A DNA stretch of 64,000 bases from positions 303,501 to 367,500 of the forward strand of contig NZ_CP016614.1 of assembly GCF_013377255.1 (NCBI RefSeq). The letters are read 5' to 3'. Positions 29,541-43,200 of the stretch are shown piece by piece. The position numbers and the translations under genes were made by a program. The notes under the pieces are model-generated. The model ran no database searches, had not been told where the DNA came from, and saw nothing but the letters and a program-made list of their open reading frames with translations. How positions within the stretch are numbered: the first letter of the stretch is position 1; every line of letters begins with the position of its first letter. The DNA is from Mannheimia granulomatis. Lineage in GTDB: Bacteria; Pseudomonadota; Gammaproteobacteria; Enterobacterales; Pasteurellaceae.

Positions 29541-29767
29541 TTAACTTGCGAGAGCAAGCTGATGGTGCTTAGCCTATCTAAGCCCCGTCTAAGACTGTAG
29601 GGGTGAAAACTTAATTATCCTACATAGATGGTGAACAGACAGAATTTTCTGCTTCTGTACACCTTAGGCTCAGAAGATTGCAACTTGTATTAAAACAAGC
29701 GGTGATATTTTTGGGATTTTTTGTAAATTCTGCTTGAAAAAGCAGAGTGTATCAGGAGCTAAAACCA
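29541..29767 (+). promoter_or_regulatory. Probable L10 leader (autoregulatory 5' region of rplJ)
   Basis: A transcribed leader of about 225 bases without a convincing gene precedes rplJ. It contains paired segments such as CTTGCGAGAGCAAG, AGCCCCGTC...TAGGGGT and AGAATTTTCTGCTTCTGT, and ends in AGGAGC before the ATG. In gammaproteobacteria this leader binds the L10-(L12)4 complex to repress rplJL translation. The assignment rests on position and structure. Confidence 0.65.
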
Positions 29768-30259
29768 ATGGCATTAAATCTTCAAGACAAACAAGCGATT
29801 GTTGCTGAAGTAAACGAAGCTGCCAAAGGTGCACTTTCAGCTGTTGTTGCGGATTCACGTGGCGTAACAGTTGAAAAAATGACTGAGTTACGTAAAGCAG
29901 CTCGCGAAGCTGGTGTGACAATGCAAGTTGTACGTAATACATTATTACGTCGTGCAGTGGAAGGCACAGAATTCGAGTGCTTAACAGATACGTTTACCGG
30001 TCCAACTCTTATCGCATTCTCAAACGAACACCCGGGTGCAGCAGCACGCTTGTTCACTGAATTTGCGAAAACAAACAAAGAGTTTGAACTTAAAGGTGCA
30101 GCCTTTGAAGGTAAAAGACAAGATGTTGCATTCTTAGCAACATTACCGACTTACGAAGAAGCAATTGCACGTTTAATGGGCACAATGAAAGAAGCTGCGG
30201 CAGGCAAACTTGTTCGCACTCTTGCAGCATTACGCGACCAAATGGAAGCTGCGGCTTAA
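29768..30259 (+). CDS. rplJ: 50S ribosomal protein L10
   Basis: 163-residue stalk base protein (E. coli 165) that binds 23S rRNA and carries L7/L12 dimers on its C-terminal helix. [20 protein letters not shown] and [20 protein letters not shown] are family signatures. The ATG at 29768 follows AGGAGC; an ATG at 29747 belongs to the leader. Confidence 0.97.
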   Translation: MALNLQDKQAIVAEVNEAAKGALSAVVADSRGVTVEKMTELRKAAREAGVTMQVVRNTLLRRAVEGTEFECLTDTFTGPTLIAFSNEHPGAAARLFTEFAKTNKEFELKGAAFEGKRQDVAFLATLPTYEEAIARLMGTMKEAAAGKLVRTLAALRDQMEAAA

Positions 30260-30317
30260 TTTTAGCGGTGCTTCTTTTTTATTCGTTTAACTTTATTTAT
30301 TTTAGGAATCGATTGTT

Positions 30318-30683
30318 ATGTCATTAACTAACGAACAAATCATTGAAGCGATTGCTTCTAAATCAGTATCAGAAATCGTTGAATTAATCACAGCGATGGA
30401 AGAAAAATTCGGCGTTTCAGCGGCAGCAGCAGTTGCAGCAGCAGCTCCAGCAGCGGCAGCAGCAGAAGAGAAAACTGAATTTGATGTAGTATTAGCAGAA
30501 GCTGGTGCAAACAAAGTTGCTGTAATCAAAGCAGTACGTGGTGCAACAGGTTTAGGCTTAAAAGAAGCTAAAGACTTAGTTGAATCTGCTCCAGCAGCAT
30601 TAAAAGAAGGCATCTCTAAAGCAGAAGCTGAAGCACTTAAGAAAGAATTAGAAGAAGCTGGTGCAAAAGTAGAAATCAAATAA
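30318..30683 (+). CDS. rplL: 50S ribosomal protein L7/L12
   Basis: 121 residues, same as E. coli. N-terminal dimer domain, Ala-rich hinge (about residues 35-52) and C-terminal factor-binding domain with [20 protein letters not shown]. Follows rplJ after 58 bases and is followed by a strong terminator. Confidence 0.98.
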   Translation: MSLTNEQIIEAIASKSVSEIVELITAMEEKFGVSAAAAVAAAAPAAAAAEEKTEFDVVLAEAGANKVAVIKAVRGATGLGLKEAKDLVESAPAALKEGISKAEAEALKKELEEAGAKVEIK

Positions 30684-30720
30684 TTTTTGATTTAACTTTT
30701 CCCGAACTTCAAGTTCAACA

Positions 30721-30752
30721 AACCCCGATGGAAACATCGGGGTTTTGTTTTT
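30721..30752 (+). terminator. Terminator/attenuator after rplL
   Basis: AACCCCGATG-GAAA-CATCGGGGTT is a 10-bp stem with a GNRA tetraloop followed by TTTTGTTTTTT. It separates rplJL from rpoBC, where E. coli has a partial attenuator. Confidence 0.92.
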
Positions 30753-30814
30753 TACAAGCGGTCGGATTTGGAGTATTTTTTGCAAAAAATTGAAGAAAAA
30801 TCACTGCTTGTTTT

Positions 30815-31075
30815 TTATTTTTGAATCAAATCTTCTACTGAATAGTCGCTTTTCAGTAGGTCAATTAGGCTGACGTTTAGGGCGTCGGCTATTTTCCCCA
30901 TAGCATCAATTGAGATGGCTCTTTTCCCCCTTTATACATCACTTATATAAGCCCGGCTCAGTTCAGCATCAAATGCTAATGCCTCCTGAGAAATATCCTT
31001 TAATCGGCGGATTTTTCTAAGATTATTGGCAAAAGTATGGCGAATCGGGTGGCTGGTCAGCATTTCATTTTTCAT
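30815..31075 (-). pseudogene. XRE-family helix-turn-helix regulator with an in-frame stop
   Basis: On the minus strand an 86-codon frame begins MKNEMLTSHPIRHTFANNL and continues KIRRLKDISQEALAFDAELS, RAYISDV, a TAA at codon 48 (30932-30934), then RGKRAISIDAMGKIADALNV and SLIDLLKSDYSVEDLIQK. This is a complete Cro/C1-type HTH domain in which the usual codon before RGKR (Glu in most family members, GAA) has become TAA. It is antisense to the rpoB leader region. Both halves keep family residues, so the loss looks recent. Confidence 0.8.
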
Positions 31076-31240
31076 TTTCTTAGTATTATTGTTAGTCGAT
31101 TATTCAGCAATAATTCAAGAGATACAAAATATTTGACTAAGTATAGTGAATATCCGACAGAGGTTACTGAGGGTGGTTATCTTTTACAACAGGTACAAGT
31201 TAATAAAGATGATAGCAAAAGTATCGTCTTAACTCGTTAA
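31037..31240 (+). other. Possible small ORF or gene fragment upstream of rpoB
   Basis: A 67-codon frame overlaps the start of the XRE pseudogene on the other strand. Its second half (YSEYPTEVTEGGYLLQQVQV and onward to the stop at 31238-31240) has the look of coding sequence, while the first half does not; an adjacent frame at 31070-31140 encodes a hydrophobic stretch (FFIFLVLLLVDYSAIIQEIQ), so this could be a frameshifted small membrane protein. No family is recognised. Confidence 0.25.
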
Positions 31241-31290
31241 GTTAAGTGTAGTAAAAGGAAAATTATCTATCCAAACAAGCGGTCAAATTG

Positions 31291-31327
31291 TTGTAAAATT
31301 TTGCAAAATCCGCTATAATTTGCAACC
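31291..31327 (+). promoter_or_regulatory. Promoter of rpoBC
   Basis: TTGTAA (31291-31296), 17-base spacer, perfect TATAAT (31314-31319) followed by TTGCAACC. It provides rpoBC with its own transcript beyond the rplL terminator. An uptake core (31275-31284) lies just upstream and a second, inverted one near 31438 lies in the 260-base leader. Confidence 0.75.
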
Positions 31328-31586
31328 ATTTTAGTGAAAATTGGCTGACAGCTTTGACTGTCAGCCTTTTCTGCTTGAACGCAAGTGTTGATTTTGTCAT
31401 TTTAATCAACAATATTTGTAAATTTCCTGCCCAATTTGACCGCTTGCAGTAGTGATTTTTGACTGCTTGATTGGCGATTGGAAAATGACATCTCGTACAG
31501 TTTTTTATAATGCCACTTCCAACCGAGTCTTTCGTGTCGGATTGTGTAATCTCAACCAAAATATAAATCAGAGGCTATCTTAGAAA

Positions 31587-34500
31587 ATGGCATATTCATA
31601 TTCCGAGAAAAAGCGTATCCGTAAGAGCTTTGGTAAACGTCCACAAGTTCTGAATGTACCTTATCTATTAACAATTCAGCTTGATTCTTTTGAAAAATTT
31701 ATTGAAAAAGATCCTGAAGGGCAACAAGGTTTAGAAGCGGCATTCCGTTCAGTATTTCCGATTGTGAGTAACAATGGTGCAACTGAATTACAATACGTTT
31801 CTTACGAATTAGGTGAGCCAGTGTTTGACGTGCGTGAATGTCAAATCCGTGGTACAACCTATGCCGCCCCATTACGCGTTAAATTGCGTTTAGTATCTTA
31901 TGACCGTGAGGCTGCTGCAGGTACGGTGAAAGATATTAAAGAGCAAAATGTATATATGGGCGAAATCCCATTAATGACCGACAACGGTACTTTCGTTATC
32001 AACGGTACCGAGCGTGTTATCGTTTCACAATTACACCGTAGCCCGGGCGTGTTCTTTGATTCTGACAAAGGTAAAACCCACTCTTCAGGTAAAGTGCTTT
32101 ATAACGCACGTATTATTCCTTACCGTGGTTCTTGGTTGGATTTCGAGTTCGATCCGAAAGATAACTTATTTGCCCGTATCGACCGCCGTCGTAAATTACC
32201 GGCAACTATTATCTTACGTGCATTAGGCTACACTACAGAAGAAATCTTAAACTTATTCTTCGAGAAAATTAAGTTTGAAATTGCTGATAATAAATTATTA
32301 ATGACGTTAGTACCTGAGCGTTTAAGAGGTGAAACGGCAACATTCGATATTTCAGCAAACGGCAAAGTGTATGTAGAAGTGGGTCGTCGTATTACTGCCC
32401 GTCACATTCGTGCATTAGAAAAAGATAACGTTACTCAAATTGAAGTGCCGGTTGAGTATATCGTAGGTAAAGTAGCAGCTCAAGATTACGTTGATTTATC
32501 TTCAGGTGAAGTGATTTGCCCTGCGAATATGGAAATCTCAATGGAAATGTTGGCGAACTTATCAGCAGCCGGCTATAAAGAGATTGACGTATTATTTACC
32601 AATGATTTAGACCATGGTTCATATATTTCTGAAACCTTACGTGTGGATCCAACTTACGATCGTTTAAGTGCGTTAGTTGAAATTTACCGTATGATGCGTC
32701 CGGGCGAGCCACCAACAAAAGAAGCGGCAGAAGCATTATTCGACAATATGTTCTTCTCTGCAGAACGTTATGATTTATCTGCGGTAGGCCGTATGAAGTT
32801 CAACCGCTCTTTAGAGATTCCAGAAGGCGTTGGTACCGGCACATTAAGCAACGATGATATCATCGGTGTGATGAAAAAATTAATCGAGATCCGTAATGGT
32901 CGTGGTGATGTGGATGATATCGACCACTTAGGTAACCGTCGTATCCGTTCTGTAGGCGAAATGGCAGAAAACCAATTCCGTATTGGTTTAGTGCGTGTTG
33001 AGCGCGCGGTGCGTGAGCGTTTATCTTTAGGTGATTTAGATGGTGTAACACCACAAGATCTAATCAATGCGAAACCGATTTCAGCCGCGGTGAAAGAGTT
33101 CTTTAGCTCATCACAACTTTCGCAATTTATGGATCAAAATAACCCGCTTTCAGAGGTTACGCACAAACGTCGTATTTCTGCATTAGGTCCGGGTGGTTTA
33201 ACTCGTGAACGTGCAGGCTTTGAGGTTCGAGATGTTCACCCGACTCACTATGGTCGTTTATGTCCAATCGAAACCCCAGAGGGTCCAAACATCGGTTTGA
33301 TCAACTCACTTTCTGTGTATGCACGTACCAATAACTACGGTTTCTTAGAAACCCCATTCCGTAAAGTGGTTGATGGTCAAGTAACCGAAGAGATTGAGTA
33401 TTTATCAGCGATTGAAGAAAGCAACAATATCATTGCGCAGGCAAACTCAGATTTAGATGAGAACTTCCGCTTTACCGATACTTATGTAACTTGCCGTCAG
33501 CAAGGTGAGTCTGGTTTATACAAACCGGAAGAAGTTCAGTATATGGACATCTCTACTCAACAAGTAGTTTCTGTTGCGGCAGCACTTATTCCATTCCTTG
33601 AGCACGATGATGCGAACCGTGCCTTAATGGGTGCGAACATGCAACGTCAAGCAGTACCAACTCTTCGTGCTGACAAGCCGTTAGTCGGTACAGGCATGGA
33701 AAAACCAATTGCTCTTGACTCAGGTGTTGCAATTGTTGCAAAACGTGGTGGTACAGTTCAATATGTTGATGCATCTCGTATCGTAGTTAAAGTGAATGAA
33801 GATGAAACAATTCCGGGCGAAGCAGGTATCGACATCTATAACTTAATTAAATACACCCGCTCAAACCAAAATACCTGTATCAACCAAGTGCCTTGTGTGA
33901 ACTTGGGCGAGCCGGTGGCGCGTGGTGAGATCTTAGCAGACGGTCCTTCAACAGACTTAGGTGAATTAGCGTTAGGTCAAAATATCCGTGTGGCATTTAT
34001 GCCTTGGAACGGTTATAACTTCGAAGACTCAATGTTAGTGTCTGAGCGTGTGGTTCAAGAAGATCGCTTTACAACGATTCATATTCAAGAATTATCTTGT
34101 GTGGCACGTGATACTAAATTAGGTGCAGAAGAAATTACTGCAGATATTCCAAACGTGGGTGAGTCTGCATTAAGCAAATTAGATGAATCTGGTATTGTTT
34201 ATATCGGTGCAGAAGTAAAAGGTGGGGATATCTTAGTCGGTAAAGTAACGCCTAAAGGTGAAACCCAATTAACACCGGAAGAGAAACTATTACGTGCGAT
34301 CTTCGGTGAAAAAGCATCAGATGTAAAAGATTCATCATTACGTGTACCAAATGGTACATCAGGTACGGTTATCGACGTTCAAGTATTTACCCGTGATGGA
34401 GTAGAGAAAGATAAACGTGCGAAAGAAATCGAAGAAATGCAACTTCGTGAAGCGAAGAAAGACTTAGCTGAAGAGTTAGAAATCTTAGAAGCGGGTTTAT

Positions 34501-35612
34501 TCACGCGTGTTCGCAACTTATTAATTGAAGGTGGCGTAAGTGAAGCGGCTTTAGACGATGTTGCTCGTGAGAAATGGTTAGAACAAACCCTTGAAGACGA
34601 AGTGAAACAAAGCCAGTTAGAGCAATTAGCAGAGCAGCATGAAGAGTTACGTAAAGAGTTTGAGCGTAAGCTTGAAATCAAGCGTAATAAGATTATCCAA
34701 GGGGATGATTTAGCACCGGGTGTATTAAAAGTAGTTAAAGTATACCTTGCGGTGAAACGTCAAATCCAACCTGGTGATAAGATGGCTGGTCGTCACGGTA
34801 ACAAGGGTGTTATCTCGAAAATCAACCCGGTTGAAGATATGCCGTATGATGAAAACGGTCAGCCTGTTGAGATCGTGTTGAACCCGCTGGGCGTACCATC
34901 TCGTATGAACATCGGTCAGATCTTAGAAACGCACTTAGGCTTAGCGGCACGTGGTATCGGTGATCAGATTAACAAGATGATCAAAGAGCAACAAGAAGTG
35001 GCGAAATTGCGTGAATATATGCAAAAAGCTTACGACTTAGGTCATGGATCTCAAGTAGTGGATTTAAGTACCTTTACTGACGAAGAAGTGATGCGTTTAG
35101 CACAAAACTTACGTAAGGGTTTACCGCTTGCAACACCGGTATTTGATGGTGCTCACGAAACTGAAATCAAAGGTTTATTAGAATTAGGTGGCTTGCCGAC
35201 TTCAGGTCAAATTACCTTATTTGATGGTCGCACCGGTGAGAAATTCGAGCGTCCGGTAACTGTAGGTTATATGTATATGCTCAAATTGAACCACTTGGTT
35301 GATGACAAAATGCACGCACGTTCAACCGGTTCTTATAGCCTTGTTACTCAACAACCGTTGGGTGGTAAAGCGCAGTTCGGTGGTCAGCGTTTCGGTGAGA
35401 TGGAGGTTTGGGCATTAGAAGCATATGGCGCAGCCTACACCTTACAAGAAATGCTTACTGTGAAATCGGATGATGTAAACGGTCGTACGAAGATGTATAA
35501 AAACATCGTAGATGGTACACATTATATGGAGCCGGGTATCCCTGAATCCTTTAATGTAATCACTAAAGAGATCCGTGCATTAGCGATTGATTTAGAGCTA
35601 GACGAAGCGTAA
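31587..35612 (+). CDS. rpoB: DNA-directed RNA polymerase subunit beta
   Basis: 1341 residues (E. coli 1342), full length. Starts [20 protein letters not shown]. The rifampicin region [20 protein letters not shown] followed by [20 protein letters not shown] reads as wild type. The active-site lobe [17 protein letters not shown] and the C-terminal clamp region [20 protein letters not shown] are intact. Forms with RpoC the catalytic core. Confidence 0.99.
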   Translation: MAYSYSEKKRIRKSFGKRPQVLNVPYLLTIQLDSFEKFIEKDPEGQQGLEAAFRSVFPIVSNNGATELQYVSYELGEPVFDVRECQIRGTTYAAPLRVKLRLVSYDREAAAGTVKDIKEQNVYMGEIPLMTDNGTFVINGTERVIVSQLHRSPGVFFDSDKGKTHSSGKVLYNARIIPYRGSWLDFEFDPKDNLFARIDRRRKLPATIILRALGYTTEEILNLFFEKIKFEIADNKLLMTLVPERLRGETATFDISANGKVYVEVGRRITARHIRALEKDNVTQIEVPVEYIVGKVAAQDYVDLSSGEVICPANMEISMEMLANLSAAGYKEIDVLFTNDLDHGSYISETLRVDPTYDRLSALVEIYRMMRPGEPPTKEAAEALFDNMFFSAERYDLSAVGRMKFNRSLEIPEGVGTGTLSNDDIIGVMKKLIEIRNGRGDVDDIDHLGNRRIRSVGEMAENQFRIGLVRVERAVRERLSLGDLDGVTPQDLINAKPISAAVKEFFSSSQLSQFMDQNNPLSEVTHKRRISALGPGGLTRERAGFEVRDVHPTHYGRLCPIETPEGPNIGLINSLSVYARTNNYGFLETPFRKVVDGQVTEEIEYLSAIEESNNIIAQANSDLDENFRFTDTYVTCRQQGESGLYKPEEVQYMDISTQQVVSVAAALIPFLEHDDANRALMGANMQRQAVPTLRADKPLVGTGMEKPIALDSGVAIVAKRGGTVQYVDASRIVVKVNEDETIPGEAGIDIYNLIKYTRSNQNTCINQVPCVNLGEPVARGEILADGPSTDLGELALGQNIRVAFMPWNGYNFEDSMLVSERVVQEDRFTTIHIQELSCVARDTKLGAEEITADIPNVGESALSKLDESGIVYIGAEVKGGDILVGKVTPKGETQLTPEEKLLRAIFGEKASDVKDSSLRVPNGTSGTVIDVQVFTRDGVEKDKRAKEIEEMQLREAKKDLAEELEILEAGLFTRVRNLLIEGGVSEAALDDVAREKWLEQTLEDEVKQSQLEQLAEQHEELRKEFERKLEIKRNKIIQGDDLAPGVLKVVKVYLAVKRQIQPGDKMAGRHGNKGVISKINPVEDMPYDENGQPVEIVLNPLGVPSRMNIGQILETHLGLAARGIGDQINKMIKEQQEVAKLREYMQKAYDLGHGSQVVDLSTFTDEEVMRLAQNLRKGLPLATPVFDGAHETEIKGLLELGGLPTSGQITLFDGRTGEKFERPVTVGYMYMLKLNHLVDDKMHARSTGSYSLVTQQPLGGKAQFGGQRFGEMEVWALEAYGAAYTLQEMLTVKSDDVNGRTKMYKNIVDGTHYMEPGIPESFNVITKEIRALAIDLELDEA

Positions 35613-35673
35613 TTCTATTGGTAAACGATGTAGGGGCGAATAATTACGCCCTGACAGAAGCGAAAATGGAGAA

Positions 35674-35719
35674 ACAAGCGGTCAAATTTGCAAAATTTTT
35701 TACCAAATCGACCGCTTGT
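35674..35719 (+). terminator. Inverted uptake-signal pair between rpoB and rpoC
   Basis: ACAAGCGGTCAAATTTGCAAA is mirrored by an ACCGCTTGT arm within 46 bases. It lies inside the essential rpoBC transcript, so it cannot be a full terminator; it may pause polymerase or protect mRNA ends. Confidence 0.5.
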
Positions 35720-35787
35720 AAAACAAAAAGAATTTCCTGTTCAGCGTAAAAACGTTGGATCAAACTTCTCACCCTAGGGGCAAAAAA

Positions 35788-40071
<4,284 letters not shown>

Positions 40072-40088
40072 TAATTCGCTATAACCGT

Positions 40089-40123
40089 AAAGCCCTCAGA
40101 ATAATAGTTCTGGGGGCTTTTTT
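40089..40123 (+). terminator. Terminator after rpoC
   Basis: AAAGCCCTCAGAA and TTCTGGGGGCTTT form a 13-bp stem (one mismatch or G-T pair) followed by TTTTTT, 17 bases after the stop. Confidence 0.9.
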
Positions 40124-40186
40124 ATTGATAGTTATTGTAGATTGGTAAGAAAGGTTTTTTAGGGGGTATTTTCAATAAATTTGCTT

Positions 40187-40214
40187 TTGATGTCTTGAGC
40201 AAGTTTGCTATGAT
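40187..40214 (+). promoter_or_regulatory. Extended -10 promoter of the RTX/serralysin-like gene
   Basis: TTGATG (40187-40192), 16-base spacer and TGCTATGAT with the TG of an extended -10 (TATGAT at 40209-40214), 30 bases before the start codon. Confidence 0.6.
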
Positions 40215-40243
40215 GCTCAAAATTTATCACATTAGGTGCAAAA

Positions 40244-43200
40244 ATGTCCCAATATACTATCAAAGTCATAACCAAAACCGCAGAAAACTCTATTCCGCTT
40301 ACCCATAGTAGCAATACTGCCAAAATTCAGGCTCAAGAGAATGCAAAATATCAAATTTTTAATGAACAGGGTGAGCTGATTGTTAATCCTAAAGTTGAAA
40401 AAATCAATGAGGATGATTTAGCGGTTTATCTTGATAACAGTAGTGAACCAAGTTTTATTTTGGAAGATTATTACTCTGTTTATCCTATTGAAGATAGTGC
40501 GTATTTGGCTGTGATTTCAGCAAGTTTAGCTACATCTAGCCGTGAAGCTCCATTTGTATTGGCATCAGAAGTTGCCTCAGCGGGTCTAACGTCAAAAATC
40601 CTCTATGGTTTAGGTGCTGCTGCATTAATAGGTGGTGCTTTGGCATTAAGTGGTGGTAATGGCGGTAGCAGTGGCTCAGCTCCTGCAAAACCAGCAGAAA
40701 AGCCTAAAGACGATAAAAATATTGAGGAAGATAAAAAAACTGAAGAAAATAAAGAAGAGACTCCAAATACTACAGGTGAGTCAATTAATGTCACACTTTC
40801 TTTTAATTCTGTGACTTCAGATAATCTTGTCAATTTGAGTGAAAGTAAAGGAGAGGTTGTTGTTTCTGGTCAATTTACAGCAGATAAGCCTTTTACTCAG
40901 GCACAAGTGTGGTTAGAAATTGGTTCAGAGCGTTTTGAGGCAATAGTAACAGGATCAACGTTCAGTGCGAAAATTCCAGGGACTTTGCTTGCTCAACATC
41001 AGCAAATTAAAGCGAGTATAAGTGTAGAGAATGGGCAGTCAAAAGGTAATGCGGAAGGCGTGCATATTTATGGGGTAGATGCTGAAATTGTCCATCCAAA
41101 CATTACACTTAACACTATTGCTAATGACAATATTGTGAATATTGCAGAAAGCAATCAACCAGTGCTAAAAGTAGGTGGAAAAGTTACAAATGTGCCCGGT
41201 TCTGAAGCAAAACCTAACGATAAAGTGATTGTGAAAATCGGAGATCAAACTTTTGTAACGATATTAAAATCTGATTTAAGTTTTGAAATCGCTGCAAGCG
41301 GTCAATTATTGGCAAAAAATCGCAAAATTTCTGTTGAACTTGAAACCAAAGATAATGCGGGCAATGCTATAACAACGCTAGCAGAAAAAGCCTATGCTGT
41401 TGATTTGCTGATTGTTAATCCTGAAATTCAGATTAATGCTATTGCGACAGATGACATTCTTAATGCCATAGAGTTAGAGAATGAGGTTATGGTTAGTGGC
41501 CTTGTGACTAATGTAGATGAGTCTGCGGCGAAGAAAGGTGATGTGGTTACTCTAGTGATTGGTAGCCATCTTGTTACTACTAAACTAGATGAGCAGTTGA
41601 AATTTAGCGTGTCAGTTGCAGGCGAGTGGTTAAAAGATAATGACCGCATTGATGCAACTCTGACCACGGAAGATCCAGCCGGCAATCGTAAAGAGAGCCA
41701 AGCTAGTCGTAACTATGCGATCGACAAAGAAATTGTGCACCCTAAAATTACCTTTGATGTAGTTACTTATGATAACACCATCAACCAAACTGAAGGTACA
41801 AGCGGTCAAAATGTGACGGTAAGTGGCAAAGTAGAAAATGTGGGTGGCTCCGAAGCAAAAATCGGCGATAAAGTGATCTTAACGATAGGTGATCATCAAT
41901 TTGAAGCTGTATTGACCGATGATCTCACCTTCAGTGTGAATGTGCCTGGTAATGTTTTAGTAAATGCGGAACGTAAGGTTAAGGCATCTCTGTTAACCAA
42001 AGATATTGCCGGCAATGAGTTGGTCACGAATGCTGAACACAGCTATTTTATCGATCAAGTGATTGCTGATCCCACTATTACGATTGAGAATATCACTCCT
42101 GATAACATCGTTAATATCCAAGAGAGTGGCGAAAAAATTATTGTTAGAGGCAAGGTTGAAAATGTGGTGAATTCAGCAGCCAAAGCTAATGATAAGGTCG
42201 TGATTAAAATTGGAGAGCATACTTTTGAGACGTCTTTGCAGTCTGATTTAAGCTTCAGTGTCGAAGTAGATGGGGCATTACTTGCAAAAAATAACCGCAT
42301 TGAAGCTACGTTAACCACTCAAGATACAGCAGAAAATCGTTTAACTACAGTTAAAACCCACGGTTATCTTGTCGATACGGATATTGCTGCACCAAATTTG
42401 ATAATCGATAAAATTGCAACAGACGATATTATCAATGCTGTTGAAAAACAGGCAGAGACGATTCTGGTGACAGGTAAGGCGGTGAATGTAGCACACGCTG
42501 AGGCGAAAGAGGGCGATGTAGTTACCTTAACGGTAGGTCAATCTCAAGTAACAGGCAAGTTGGATCGTGAGCTGAAATTCTCTATTCCGGTCAGTACTAT
42601 TGCTTTAGTCAATCACAAAGAGATCTTTGCGAGCTTATCGACCCAAGATCGTGCGTTAAATAGCATAACAGCGCAAGCTTCTAAAACAGTAAGTGTGGAT
42701 GACAGCTTTAACGTAAGCGTGTCGGTAAGTGATATTGCGGTGGATAACAAGGTCAATAAGCAAGAGGCCGCAGGGCAAATTACCTTATCAGGTACTTATA
42801 CCGCAGATGCTGATGTGAAAGCTGATAGTGTGGTGATTACGTTGCTTATCAACAATCAGGAACGAGCAGCAGAAGTAAATACGCAAAATAATACTTGGCA
42901 GTTAGTGGTTGCAGGTGGTGATTTAGCCCTTGCTGAAGGCGAAAACCGCATTGTGGCGAAAATTAAGGCGGAAGATACCGCAGGTAACCCTGCTGAATCG
43001 ACTACCACGCAAGCCTATCAAGTTGATACGGTGTTGAATAAGCCTGTGGTAAGAATTACTAGCATTGCTGAAGATGATGTGATTGATGCAACTGAGGCAA
43101 ATGGGAAAGTTAAGATTAAAGGGATTGTAGAAAACGCAGAAGGTGATAATCCGGTTGTCGTACTTTGCCCTTGTCAATCCTGTGCAAGTGGCTGGAAAGA

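Noticed and set aside
31263..31559. 98-residue minus-strand ORF in the rpoB leader
   Set aside because: It spans the rpoB promoter and uptake signals, with no ribosome site and no recognisable domain.
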